From assembly GCA_037974335.1 (NCBI GenBank), contig CM075760.1, forward strand, positions 58,247,812 to 58,311,811: a stretch of 64,000 nucleotides of DNA, read 5' to 3'. Positions 42,700-53,632 of the stretch are shown here, one piece after another (within the stretch, counting starts at the first letter, position 1; each line of letters opens with the position of its first letter). A program made the position numbers and the translations under genes. The notes under the pieces were generated by a model. The model saw only the letters and a list, made by a program, of their open reading frames with translations. It did not search any database and was not told the origin of the DNA. Source of the DNA: Prionace glauca. Taxonomy: Eukaryota; Chordata; Chondrichthyes; Carcharhiniformes; Carcharhinidae.

Positions 42700-43350
42700 G
42701 GTCTGTGTTGCAGGATCTGGGAAGCGGTGGCAGCACTGATACTCGAAGCACTGCCAGTGATTTTCCAAAATTCTTTAGATTCTGCAGTGATATCAATGGA
42801 TTGGAAGGTGGAAAATGTAACCCCGATAATAAGAAAAGCAGGAGAAAGGAAACAGGGAATGACAGGCTATTTAGCCTGACATCAGTCATCAGGGAAATAT
42901 TGGAATCTATCTTAAGTAAGTGGTAACAGTGCAATTAGAGAAGTAGAACATGATTGGACAAAGTCAACATTGGTTTATGAAAGAATTTGACAAATCTAAT
43001 AGAATTTGTTAAGGATATAACTAACAGGTTAGAAAAAGGGGAACCAGGGAATATTGTATGGTTGAATTTCTAAAAGCCATTTGATAAGGAGCCATACAAA
43101 AAGTTGTTGCACAGGATAAGGGCTCATGTCACTGGGGGTGAAATATTAGCATTAGTAAAGGAGTTGTTAAAGGACAAAGAGAAGAGATTGGTGTGCCATT
43201 TTCAGGTTGGCAGGCTCTCAGTATGGGGACATCACAAGAAGCAGGTCAGGAATTTATTAAAACCCATATTTATGACTTATTTCAAGAGACCAAGTCCAAT
43301 GTATTCAAGTTTTCTGATGGAGGATTGTTTCAGGGCAAACAACATCAAAG
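42700..43350 (+). mobile_element. Old CR1 RT fragment
   Basis: Plus-strand traces of RT: 'PVIFQNSLDSAVISMDWKVENVTP', 'GNDRLFSLTSVIREILES', 'QHWFMKEFDKSNRICXGYN' and 'HRIRAHVTGGEILALVKELL'. The order matches CR1 ORF2 domains. Badly decayed. Confidence 0.78.
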
Positions 43351-44125
43351 TGGTCAGTACAAATGACACATGGACCCCGTAAAATATATCCTTACAAACC
43401 TCTGCATTCCAGACCACCTCTCAGGGGAAAACACTGTGGTGCCTGCACATGTGGAAGTAACACTGAAATTTGGTTCAGTTTTAAGGATCATCATCATCAT
43501 CAAATTATCAACATCTAAGATATCCAGAGGGAGATCAGAAGTGCAGCGGTGGCAGAGCAAGGCCAGAGATGGAGCAACAGCAGAGGAAGATCAGAGGTGG
43601 AGTGGAGCCACAGAGCTCCCACCCCCACCGATTTCCCCTCCGAGCACTTACAACAACATCATGAACTGTCAGTTCTGTGGATGTCCCTGTTGACCCCACA
43701 TCAAACTCTCTCATCAGGAGAGGATCCACAGAAAACAATAAAATCATTGACAGCTTGGACACACTCAAACCCCAACATTCTCCCTGTTTTCTGGTTGGGG
43801 TAACGATACACTGTCTGTATTATTGCAGTGCTGTTAATACAGTCAGTTAAAGGCAAACTGTTGTTGGGAGTTTGATTATCTAGTATCTGAAACCACAAGA
43901 TTCAATATTTAGAGTCAACAAGATGAACAAGGAAACATAGCAGGGCCCAAAACTCAGCTTGATATTCACAGAGAAAGTCTTTTATCAAACATCTTGAGTG
44001 AACAAAACAAAGAAAAAAATCCTAACTCTAAGAAATCCTTCAACTATTTGTGAATATCTTTCAAATGCTGAAGTTCCAACTCCCAGTTTCCATTATACTG
44101 AATCAATGGAAGGTGAGAGCATTGT
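43351..44125. other. Spacer, weak open frames only
   Basis: A short ATC microsatellite is at about 43487-43502. No conserved gene is recognised in any frame. Confidence 0.3.
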
Positions 44126-44129
44126 TATC

Positions 44130-44480
44130 CTGGAACTATTAAGAAAACACTGGTTAGACCAAAGCGAGAGTACTCAGCACCGTTCTGATCAGAAGGTCCT
44201 TGTTCCTTTACAGAAATGTCAGGACCTAAGGGGCAAAAAGTTAAAGTAATTTGCAGAAGGATTAGAAAAGCATGATGGGGAATCAAACTCCCTCTCTGAA
44301 AGGGTGTTAGAGGCAAAAATGTTCACAATTAAGAAGTATTCAGAAGTGGACTTGACAGGCTGTGTCCTATTGGGTTATCATACCCTGGAAAGTGGGATTA
44401 GATTGGATAGCTCATTTTCATCTGGTACAGACTTGATGGGCTGAATGGCCTCCTAGACTGTAAACTTCTCAGATTCTTTG
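44130..44480 (+). mobile_element. LINE 3' end, plus strand
   Basis: Begins at 'acactggttagaccaaagcg' and ends with 'cttgatgggctgaatggcct' and 'gattctttgatg', the layout of a CR1-like ORF2 end plus 3' UTR. Confidence 0.7.
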
Positions 44481-44584
44481 ATGAAAAGTGATCCTCATGC
44501 TTTTATCCAAGACAGGCCTCAGCCCAGTCATTTATTCCAAGTGTTGATGTGATGGTTCAATCACATTGTGCAAACGAGCTGCTG

Positions 44585-44675
44585 TGATACAGTAATAACT
44601 AGGGGTTTTTCACAATAACTTCACTACAGTATTAATGTAAGCCTATTTGTGACTAATAAACTTTAACTTAACTTG
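44585..44675 (+). mobile_element. SINE tail fragment
   Basis: 'caataacttcactacagtat' and 'gtaagcctatttgtgactaa' match the tail of the 21119-type SINE. Confidence 0.7.
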
Positions 44676-44679
44676 TATT

Positions 44680-44940
44680 TACAAGAACGGAATAGGCAAA
44701 TTCAGCCCTTAAAGCCTGCTCCACGATTTAATCAGATCATGGCTGATCTCTCCCTGGTCTCAAATTCGCCTTCTCACTTGTTCTTTCATTCCCTTTTGTG
44801 TTAGAAATATATCTATCTCCTTCTTCAAACTGATTTAGACTCCACCATGCTATGGGACAGCGAGTTCTACAAATGTACCATCCACAGAAAACTTCCCCCT
44901 TACATCTCTTTTAAACTTTCCCGCTCTCATTTTCTTTCAG
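44680..44940 (-). mobile_element. Old LINE 3' end, minus strand
   Basis: 'aggcaaattcagcccttaaa', 'cagatcatggctgatctctc' and 'gggacagcgagttctacaaa' are the reverse of a CR1-like 3' end. Confidence 0.65.
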
Positions 44941-45395
44941 AGTGTGAGATGAATGATAATCAGTACAGTATAGGAACACTTCACAGTCAGCCTCTAAAAG
45001 GGACTGCAGAGTATGTCAAACTGTATAGTAATGCTGTAGTTTGTGACATTGATTTGCAGAGACAGAATTCGGACAGGATATTTTGGAATGTTGTAGAGAT
45101 ATTGCCCTCTCCCCATGACCCTTGGTCCCCTCTCTTATCAAAAACCCATCAACCCGCGTGATCATAGTGGAAGAATACAACTAAACGCAATAACACTTTA
45201 ATAATACATTATAAATATGCAAATTGGATATTTGGATGTTTCAGAGATTGATTTCAAGACAGTTCAGTGCTGCATTTTGATCAGAACAGTATATTTCCTA
45301 ATCATTCTATTGAAATTAAGTGTCTGAGTGCTTTCAAGAGTTTAGGGGTTCAGGTGATCAGATTCACAAAACATTTGATGCAGCAATACAGTTTA
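44941..45395. other. Spacer, nothing recognised
   Basis: A short piece at 45100-45160 ('cttggtcccctctcttatca') is a CR1 3' fragment of the 49451 subfamily. The rest is unassigned. Confidence 0.35.
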
Positions 45396-45399
45396 AACA

Positions 45400-45560
45400 G
45401 AACCATTTTGGGGGCATTTAAGAGATCTGTGGATAGGTTTATGGACGAAATGGGATTGGTTTAGATTAGTGGGTTAGTGTGTTGTTTTTTTTTTAAAAGC
45501 TGGTCGGCGCAACATCGTGGGCCGAAGGGCCTGTTCTGCACTGTAATGTTCTATTTAACA
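45400..45560 (+). mobile_element. LINE 3' tip
   Basis: 'gatctgtggataggtttatg' then 'gtgggccgaagggcctgttc' and 'ctgtaatgttctat', a short 3' tip with a T-run in the middle. Confidence 0.65.
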
Positions 45561-45902
45561 ATAGAATCGTGAAATAACACAGCTCAGAGGACACACATCA
45601 TGTCTGTGCTAGCTTATTTTCAAACAGTTATGCAATTAGTCCTAATATCATTCCATTTCATAAAAAAAAACACATGCATTATTTCTCCTTTCAACTGATT
45701 GCTCAATTCTCTTTATGACAAATCTGAGTTAACAAAAAATGACATCGGAAGAGTTGCAGAAGCCTCTGCAATATTCATGGACGTTTTTAAAATTAACATT
45801 GACTCAATGACACGAAGAGTCAGGTGGGAATTCTCATACAGCGTTGAAAATAAAAATATTTGCAGTTATGCAGTTGATTTAATACCCTTTCAAGGATCAT
45901 AG

Positions 45903-46245
45903 AATCCTTGCTTCTGGGGCTTTTCTCTTTACAGTGGAGGAGGATGAGAGGCGACATAATAGAGGTTTATCTGATGATGAGAGGGATAGATAGAGTGGAC
46001 AATCAGAGACTATTTCCTCGGGTGGATGTAGCTGTTACTAGGTGGCATGGTGGGAGATATACGAGGGATGTCCAAGGTAGATTCTTCACTCAGAGCAATT
46101 TAATAAATTTCAAGTGGTTATTGGATAGGCACATGGAGCTCACCAGAATGATAGGGAGTGGAATAGCTTGATCTTGGGTTTGGACATGGCTTGGCACAAC
46201 ATTGAGGGCAAGGGGTGTGTACTGTGTGCTGTACTGTTCTATGTT
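45903..46245 (+). mobile_element. CR1-like LINE 3' end
   Basis: Encodes LGLFSLQWRRMRGDIIEVYL, MMRGIDRVDNQRLFPRVDV and VQGRFFTQS, then a 3' UTR to 'tgttctatgtttctatg'. A small in-frame deletion follows FFTQ. Confidence 0.88.
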
Positions 46246-46247
46246 TC

Positions 46248-46552
46248 TATGTACCATTGCAGAAAAAGGCCATTTCGGCCCATAGAGTCTGGACCAACCA
46301 CAATCACACCCACCCCTTATTCACATAACTCCATGCACTAACTCTAGCTAGTCCCCTTGACAATTTTTAGCATAGACAATCCACCTAACCCACATACCTT
46401 TGGACTGTGGGAGGAAATCAGAGCACCCAGAGGAAATCCACGCAGACACGGGGAGAACATGCAAACTCCATACAGATAGTGACTCAACCAAGAAAATAAT
46501 TCAGGTCCCTGGCACTGAGAGCCAGCAGTGCTAACCTCTGTGCCACCCCTCA
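46248..46552 (-). mobile_element. HE1-type SINE, diverged
   Basis: Tail 'aaggccatttcggcccatag' at left, head 'agcagtgctaacctctgtgcc' region at right. It abuts the LINE end. Confidence 0.82.
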
Positions 46553-46655
46553 GTGTTGGTCTTGGAAATGGCAGAATGTAAGTTCTGGAATGTAAGTGGT
46601 TAGTTATCCTGTTTTCAGCACACAGCCACACCAGAAAAAGACCATTCAGATAAGT

Positions 46656-47460
46656 AAGAGGTGGTCCACTTTAGTAGGAATAATGGTAGGAAGGACCATT
46701 ACTTACGTGGCAAAAAACTGCAGCAGGCGACGGTGCAGAGGGACCTCGAGGTCCTTGTGCATGAGTCGCAAAAACCCAGCCTGCAGGGGTCAGGAAGGCA
46801 AATGGGATGCTGGCCTTCATAGCGAGGGGAATTGAATATAAAAGTAGGAAGGTCTTGCTGCAGCTGTATAGGGCATTGGTGAAGCTGCAGCTGGAGTACT
46901 GTGTGCAGTTTTGGGCGCCGCACCTGCGCAAGGATGTTTTGGCCCTGGAGGGAGTGCAGAGGAGGTTTACTCGGCTGATACCGGAGTTGAGGGGATTGAG
47001 CTATGAGGAGAGGCTGAATAAACTAGGCTTGTACTCGTTAGAGTTTAGAAGAATGAGGGGAGATCTCATTGAGACGTATAAGATGATGAATGGGATGGAT
47101 AGGATAGAGGTGGAGAGACTGTTCCCGCTCAAAAAAGACAGTAGGACTAGGGGGCACAGCCTCAAGATAAAGGGGGGGCGGTTTAGAACAGAGTTGAGGA
47201 GGAACTTCTTCACTCAAAGGGTGGTGAATCTCTGGAATTCTCTGCCCGTTGAAGTGGTGGAGGCTGCCTCGCTAAATATTTTTAAGAAACGGGTTGATGG
47301 GTTTTTGATAATAGAAGGGATTAAGGGTTATGGGGAGAGGGCGGGAAGGTGGAGCTGAGTCACGACAGATCAGCCATGATCTTATTGAATGGCGGGGCAG
47401 GCTCGAAGGGCCAGATGGCCTACTCCTGCTCCTATTTCTTATGTTCTTATGTTCTTATGT
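46656..47460 (+). mobile_element. 5'-truncated CR1, young
   Basis: The plus strand reads the same subfamily as 49451: RGGPL..RNNGRKDHYLRGKKLQQATVQRDLEV-like start and then a clean frame GMLAFIARGIEYKS…QRVVNLWNSLPVEVVEAASL. It ends with three copies of the octamer TTCTTATG, the CR1-type 3' microsatellite. Confidence 0.93.
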
Positions 47461-47706
47461 TCACTCAAAGGGTGGTGAATCTCTGGAATTCTCTGCCCAT
47501 TGAAGTGGTGGAGGCTGCCTCGCTAAATATTTTTAAGATGCGGGTTGATGGGTTTTTGATAAGCGAGGGGATTAAGAGTTATGCAGAGAGGGCGGGAATG
47601 TGGAACTGAGCCACGACAGATCAGCCATGATCTTATTGAATGGTGGGGCAGGCTCGAAGGGCTAAATGGCCTACTCCTGCTCCTATTTCTTATGTTCTTA
47701 TATGTT
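47461..47706 (+). mobile_element. Second CR1 3' tip in tandem
   Basis: Starts at 'ttcactcaaagggtggtgaa' and repeats 47208-47455 with a few substitutions (IEVVEAASLNIFKMRVDG). It is joined directly to the octamer array of the previous copy, so either a second insertion hit the 3' tail or a local duplication took place. Confidence 0.9.
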
Positions 47707-47931
47707 ATGTGTGCAAAGGGATTTATACTGTTTCTCCTTCTGTTAACATACAAGCTTTAAAAGTTCAAAACATTTGATCAACCACGAGTTCACTCTTATT
47801 GCCAAGTCCATGTGTGTGTGTGTGGAGAGGGGGTGGATGGTAAATCATCAGTTTGTTACACCAGCTGACGCTCCAGGGAGTTCATCTTCAGGTGTAGACG
47901 TTTGTCCTGCTATGAATTAAACTGAGATTTG

Positions 47932-48060
47932 GAGATGCCGGTGTTGGACTGGGATAAGCACTATAAGAAGTCTCACATCACCAGGTTAAAGTCCAATATG
48001 TTTATTCGGTAGCAAATAAACCTGTTCAACTTTAGCCCGATGTTGTGAGACTTCTCACAG
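47932..48060. repeat. Foldback copy of the dispersed repeat
   Basis: 47966-48006 and 48015-48055 are inverted copies around 'agaagtctcacatcaccagg' with a few mismatches. 'gccggtgttggactggg' precedes the left arm. Confidence 0.87.
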
Positions 48061-48214
48061 CAGCTAGCTGTGTCCTGACTTTAATTAAAGTATTAGTTAT
48101 TTTCATTTTATACCTTCGTGCTTTGGGTTCAGTCGTAATTGAATCACAACACATGATTTCTTTAATGCAATAACATATTTCAATGGTGGCTATCTTACCC
48201 AGCATTCACAGTGT

Positions 48215-48560
48215 ATGAGAATATGGTCTCAACAGACCTTGCGCATGTGTACTGTCGATCTAAAGCGCATGCGCAGTGGGTGTTGCTGCTGCAGTCGCAG
48301 GAAGGCGGTTTTATCGGCTCCGGGTTTCCAGGGAAACGGCTTATTCTGGAGGGTAATGGAGGCGGAGGGGCGGGTAGGGAGGCTTTATAAGCACCCAGTG
48401 GAGACAGGAAACCCCGAATAATGACTGCTCGGTGCGGCGACCAGAGAGGCCTGAGTTGGAGGCCCCGAGTTGACGGCCGGTATCTTTGCTGGGGCGGTGA
48501 GCAGCAGTGCGCATGCGCGGTGCTCCCTGCCAGCAGGAGGAGAGAATGTTGTGAATTTCT
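48215..48560 (+). promoter_or_regulatory. CpG promoter of the arm 2 zinc finger gene
   Basis: Perfect NRF1 cores GCGCATGCGC at 48265-48274 and 48509-48518, plus GCGCATGTGT at 48241 and a TTTATAAGC TATA-like element at 48382. Inverted homologue of 40020-40375. The likely product is the gene at 55904, 7.4 kb downstream, now separated by a CR1 in the intron. Confidence 0.6.
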
Positions 48561-48845
48561 ATCCTGGACTGACAGTGATGGACTTTGGAAACTCCTTTTA
48601 CAGGGAGTTAGAGAGAAGGATTTACACACAGAAAACTCAACCCCAAGAGAAACGTTTCTCGCTTAATGTCTATTCTTGACTGACGGTGATGATCTTTTTT
48701 ACAGGAAATTTGATGACAAAATTTAAAGGGAAACTCAAACCAGACATCAGATCAAAACCTGACAGAGTCCACTCCTTTCATCAGAACCTGAATGTAAGTG
48801 TGTCTGTCGAAAAAGATTCAAACACTTATGTGACTGGAAATAGGA
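48541..48845 (+). pseudogene. Orphan upstream exons of the zinc finger family
   Basis: Two stretches, each ending in a T-rich acceptor (CTCCTTTTACAG at about 48592-48603 and TTTTTTACAG near 48703), resemble the segments before the zinc finger exons at 32836 and 55573 ('ctgacagtgatgg', 'catcagaacctgaat'). No finger-coding sequence follows. They could be 5' untranslated exons of the arm 2 gene or leftovers of a lost tandem copy. Confidence 0.5.
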
Positions 48846-48849
48846 AACA

Positions 48850-49450
48850 ATAATGTCGTGGAAGGATTTGCGGAAAAAGGATGCAATTCGCAAAAAATTG
48901 ATCCAAAACGACACCACATCCTTGAGTAAAGAAATCCTTCCTCATCTGAGCTTTCTCTCCATTTTCCAGCCTGTTCCAATAAGTCTTGACTCCCTTGTCA
49001 TTCAAAAACAGTCTAACTCATCCTTGAAGATATTCAATGCCTCCACTGGTCCCCGTGGAAGAGAAAGCTAGATACTAACAGTTCTCTGAGGCAAGAGATC
49101 TGTCCAAATGTAAAGTAGCTCCAGTCCAATGTTACACAACCAGATACGTGCATATTATTACAAGCCATAGATAATATATCTAATCTCTACCACATAACAA
49201 TATCAAGCACGTCTCTGTCCTATATTAGTATACTGTCCCCTTTAATATATTTCAGAAATGGGATGGATACATGAAGGAAATAAATTTGCAGTGGAAAGGG
49301 AATATAGAAGGGGAATGAGACTCACTGGATTGTTCGACAGAAGGCAGCATGGACTTGAGTTACTGAATGGATTCCTTCTGTGCTGTAATGACTCTGAGTG
49401 GAAACATACAGAGCTACAGTGCCTCATTTCAAGACGAGAAATAATAAATG
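48850..49450 (+). other. Arm 2 intron, left part
   Basis: 48920-49075 holds a reversed old LINE trace ('tcatctgagctttctctcca'). 49250-49400 mirrors 39690-39840 of arm 1. No gene. Confidence 0.4.
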
Positions 49451-49575
49451 TAAGAACATAAGAAATAGGAGCAGGAGTAGGCCATCTGGCCCTTCGAGCA
49501 TGCCCCGCCATTCAATAAGATCATGGCTGATCTGTCGTGACTCAGCTCCACCTTCCCGCCCTCTCCCCATAACCC

Positions 49576-52445
49576 TTAATCCCTTCTTATCAAAAAACCA
49601 TCAACCCGTTTCTTAAAAATATTTAGCGAGGCAGCCTCCACCACTTCAACGGGCAGAGAATTCCAGAGATTCACCACCCTTTGAGTGAAGAAGTTCCTCC
49701 TCAACTCTCTTCTAAACCGCCCCCCCTTTATCTTGAGGCTGTGCCCCCTAGTCCTACTGTCTTTTTTGAGCGGGAACAGTCTCTCCACCTCTATCCTATC
49801 CATCCCATTCATCATCTTATACGTCTCAATGAGATCTCCCCTCATTCTTCTAAACTCTAACGAGTACAAGCCTAGTTTATTCAGCCTCTCCTCATAGCTC
49901 AATCCCCTCAACTCCGGTATCAGCCGAGTAAACCTCCTCTGCACTCCCTCCAGGGCCAAAATATCCTTGCGCAGGTGCGGCGCCCAAAACTGCACACAGT
50001 ACTTCAGCTGCGGCCTCACCAATGCCCTATACAGCTGCAGCAAGACCTCCCTACTTTTATATTCAATCCCCCTCGCTATGAAGGCCAGCATCCCATTCGC
50101 CTTCCTGACCACCTGCTGTACCTGCAAGCTGGGTTTTTGCGACTCATGCACAAGGACCCCGAGGTCCCTCTGCACCGTCGCCTGCTGCAGTTTTTCGCCC
50201 CGTAAGTAATAGTCCTTCCTACCATTCCTCCTACCAAAGTGGACCACCTCACACTTGCCAACATTAAATTCCATTTGCCATTTCCTGGCCCATTCGCCCA
50301 GCCTATCTAGATCCTTCTGCAGACTCTCCACACCCTCCGCACAATTTGCCTTTCCCCCAATCTTGGTGTCATCAGCAAATTTCGACACCCTGCACTCGGT
50401 TCCCTCCTCCAGATCATCTATATAAATGGTAAATAGCTGAGGCCCCAGCACCGACCCCTGGGGCACCCCACTAGTCACCAACCGCCAATCCGAATAGCAT
50501 CCATTGACCCCCACTCTCTGCCTCCTATTTGACAACCAATCCTCTATCCACGCTAACACCCTACCCCCAACTCCATGTCCCCTGACCTTCTGCAATAACC
50601 TCTTGTGAGGTACCTTGTCAAACGCCTTCTGAAAATCCAGAAAGACCACATCCACCGGCTCTCCTCCATCCACTACCCTAGACACATCCTCATAGAACTC
50701 CAGTAAATTTGTCAGACACGACTTCCCTTTAATGAAACCGTGTTGCGTCCGCCCTATCAAGCAATTCCCCTCAAGATGCCTCGCTATTTCCTCCTTAATG
50801 ACGGTTTCTAACATTTTACCTACCACAGACGTTAAACTAACCGGCCTATAATTCCCCGCCTTTTGCCTGGCACCCTTCTTAAACAACGGCGTAACATTAG
50901 CCGTTTTCCAATCTTCCGGCACTTCCCCGGAATCCAGCGACGTCTGGAAAATAACCACCAAGGCATCCACTATCACCTCCGCCATTTCTTTCAGAACCCT
51001 CGGATGCATTCCATCCGGTCCTGGGGACTTGTCCACAATCAGCCCCTCCAGTCTGTCGAGCACCACCTCTCTAGTAACAGTAATGTCATTAAGACCCTCC
51101 ATTCCTACCACCTTTCCATCGCTAACACCCGGCAAATTATTCACGTCCTCCTCCGTGAAGACAGAAACAAAGAAGTTATTCAAGACCTTAGCCATATCCC
51201 TATCCCCTACCACTAGCTCCCCTTTCTCATCCTCTAAAGGACCAACGTTTACCCTAGCCAGCCTCTTCCTTTTTATATATTTATAAAAACTCTTGCTATC
51301 CTTTTTTATATTAAGTGCTAGCCCAGCCTCATAGCTTCTCCTACCCTCCTTTATCAATTTCTTTGTCAATCTTTGTTGACATTTAAACCTTTCCCAATCC
51401 TCTTCTCGCCCACTGCTCTTAGCTGCTCTAAACTCCTCCGCTTTTAATTTAACACTTTCCTTCACCTCCTTCGTTATCCACGGCTTATTACCTCTCCTCC
51501 TACTGTCCTTTTTAACCATCGGAATAAATTTCTGCTGAGCACCAAGAAAGATCTCCTTAAAGATCCTCCACTGCTCCTCAGCAGACCTACCTTCCAACGC
51601 GTTCCCCCAGTCCACATTCGCCAATTCTTCTCTCATCCTACCATACTCCCCTCTATTCAAACAAAGGACGCGTGTCTGGGAACACACTTTCTCCTCCTCC
51701 ATCTGCACCAGAAACTCCACCATACAATGATCACTCTCTCCAAGAGGATCCTTCACCGCAAGGTCCCTAATTCTACCCACCTCATTACATAGCACCAGAT
51801 CCAAGATAGCTCGCTCCCTCGTCGGCTCCAACACACACTGTTCAAGGAAATTATCCCGGCAGCATTCCAAGAACTCCTCCTCGAGCCCACCTCGTCCAAC
51901 ATGGGTCGACCAATCAATATGCAGATTGAAATCTCCCGTAACTACTGCCGTCCCATTCCTGCACGCTGCACTTATTTGCGCGTTAACAGCCCGCCCCACC
52001 TCCAGATCATTATTCGGGGGCCTATAGACGACACCCACTAGCGTCTTCCTCCCTTTTCTGTTCCTAATCTCCACCCACAACGATTCCACTTTCTGCTCCT
52101 TGGCTCCGATATCATCCCTTGCTACCTTGATACTATCCTTAATCAGCAGAGTACGCCATCCCCTCTTTCCTCCTGCCTATCCTTCCTAAACACTTGATAA
52201 CCCTGTACATACATCTCCCAGTCCCTGTCACCTTGCAGCCACGTCTCTGTAATGGCCACCAGATCGTATCCATTTGTGTCGATCTGCGCCATCAGCTCAT
52301 CCACTTTATTCCAAATGCTTCGTGCATTCAGATAAAGCGCTTTCATCCCAGCCTTCACCTGGACCCGACTTGCCGTAACGCCACCAATTGGGACATCCTT
52401 GGCCTCTTCCCTTACCTGTACCCTATCCTTAACTTTAGACCTCAT
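49576..52445 (-). pseudogene. CR1 ORF2 (endonuclease-reverse transcriptase), one frameshift
   Basis: From ATG 52445, 35 nt after ORF1, the frame gives the start of the endonuclease: LYLNARSIWNKVDELMAQ, then YDLVAITETWLQGD. It is thrown out of frame near 52145 by a one-base loss (RGDGVL then stop). The next frame continues as IKDSIKVARDDIGAK…ESLWVEI, GVVYRPPNND, GDFNLHIDWS and GESDHCMVEF (catalytic His), and then the reverse transcriptase: FKKGARQKAGNYRPVSLTS, FLDFQKAFDKVPHK, TSGVPQGSVLGPQLF, KFADDTKIGG. The C-terminal CR1 module ends at 49576. The total length is one nt short of 957 codons. This protein would nick the target and copy the RNA. Everything but the single shift looks sound. Confidence 0.95.
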
Positions 52446-52480
52446 AGCGTCACCTACCCTCGCACCCTCCCCCCCCCTAA

Positions 52481-53380
52481 TTAGTTTAAAGCCCTGTCTA
52501 CAGTCCTCTTTACTCGATTCGCCAGCACTCTGGTCCCAGCATGATTCAGACCAACCCCATCCTGCCCGAACAGGTCCCACCTACCCCAATACTGGTGCCA
52601 ATGCCCCATAAATTCGAACCCATTCCTCCCACACCAATCCCTGAGCCACCCATTTACTTCCTTTATCCTATCAACCCTACGCCCGTCTGCCCTCGGTTCA
52701 GGCAGTAGCCCAGAGATAACCACCTTGTCGGTTCTACTTTTTAATTCCATTCCCAGCTTCTCATACTCCCTTCCCAGATCCTCAGTCCGCATTTTGCCTA
52801 CGTCGCCGGCACCCACATGTACTACAACGACTGGGTTCTCACCCTCCCACTCCAGATTCCTCTGCAGCCCAGCTGCGACATCCTGTACCCGAGCACCAGG
52901 CAGACAACACACCCTTCTGTGCACTTTGTCATTGTGACAAAGGACAGTGTCAATACCCTTCACCCCACTATCCCCAATCACTACTACGTTCCTTTTCCCC
53001 TTCTCTTTGCCTATGTCCTGCTGCATCACTGTACCGTGTGCAGTTTGCTCACCAACCTCTCTTGCCTTGTCCTCTTCCAGACTGGAAGCAAGAACCTCAA
53101 ACCTGTTATGCAGGTTAAGAGGCTGAGGCCTCCGCTCCTCACCCCCCTTCCTCCTCCCAGCAGCCCCCTTTTGTCCCTGACCCTTAGATTTAGCCAGTCT
53201 AGGGGCACCCTCTCTCCCCCTGATGAGCCTCAGTGTCTGTAGCTCAGAGGCCAGCTCATCCACCTTGAGCTGGAGCTCCTCCAGCAACCTGCACTTACTG
53301 CAGACATGGTCACTGGGAAGGACCCTGGGGTCCACCAGTTCCCACATCATACAGAAACCACACATCACATGCCCCTCCAT
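52481..53380 (-). CDS. CR1 ORF1 protein (zinc-binding start, coiled coil, SGNH esterase)
   Basis: An intact 299-residue frame from ATG 53380. Residues about 7-32 hold a Cys pair set (CGFCMMW and CSKC) typical of the PHD-like zinc module in CR1 ORF1. Residues 31-50 (LLEELQLKVDELASELQTL) are a likely coiled coil. A basic Gly/Lys/Arg-rich linker follows. Residues about 130-299 are an SGNH-hydrolase/esterase type domain: nucleophile block VVVIGDSGVKGID, then VVVHVGAGDVG and the His block GLNHAGTRVL. In the family ORF1 binds RNA and is thought to aid RNP assembly or membrane contact. ORF2 starts 35 nt further on, which suggests reinitiation. Confidence 0.95.
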   Translation of the reverse strand: MEGHVMCGFCMMWELVDPRVLPSDHVCSKCRLLEELQLKVDELASELQTLRLIRGREGAPRLAKSKGQGQKGAAGRRKGGEERRPQPLNLHNRFEVLASSLEEDKAREVGEQTAHGTVMQQDIGKEKGKRNVVVIGDSGVKGIDTVLCHNDKVHRRVCCLPGARVQDVAAGLQRNLEWEGENPVVVVHVGAGDVGKMRTEDLGREYEKLGMELKSRTDKVVISGLLPEPRADGRRVDRIKEVNGWLRDWCGRNGFEFMGHWHQYWGRWDLFGQDGVGLNHAGTRVLANRVKRTVDRALN

Positions 53381-53632
53381 TATTCACTGTAATTTTTTAT
53401 GTGAAAAAAATTTTTTCCTTGTTTCTTGCTGTAGTAGTATTGGAAAAAAAAAATTTTTTTTTTTCCTTGTTTTTTTTTCAAACGAACTCACCTGTCCTTT
53501 TTTCCCTCCAGCCCTTTTTGATATTAAGCCCTATTAGCTCACTCTGCTTCCCTCTCACTCCGCTGCCCGCTCAGACGCTGCCCGCTGTCTACACCAGGCC
53601 TCCTTTTAAACCTGGCGCTGATTTGAAGCAGG

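Noticed and set aside
43998-44316. Open frames in the spacer at 44 kb
   Set aside because: They partly overlap a LINE 3' end and show no conserved features.
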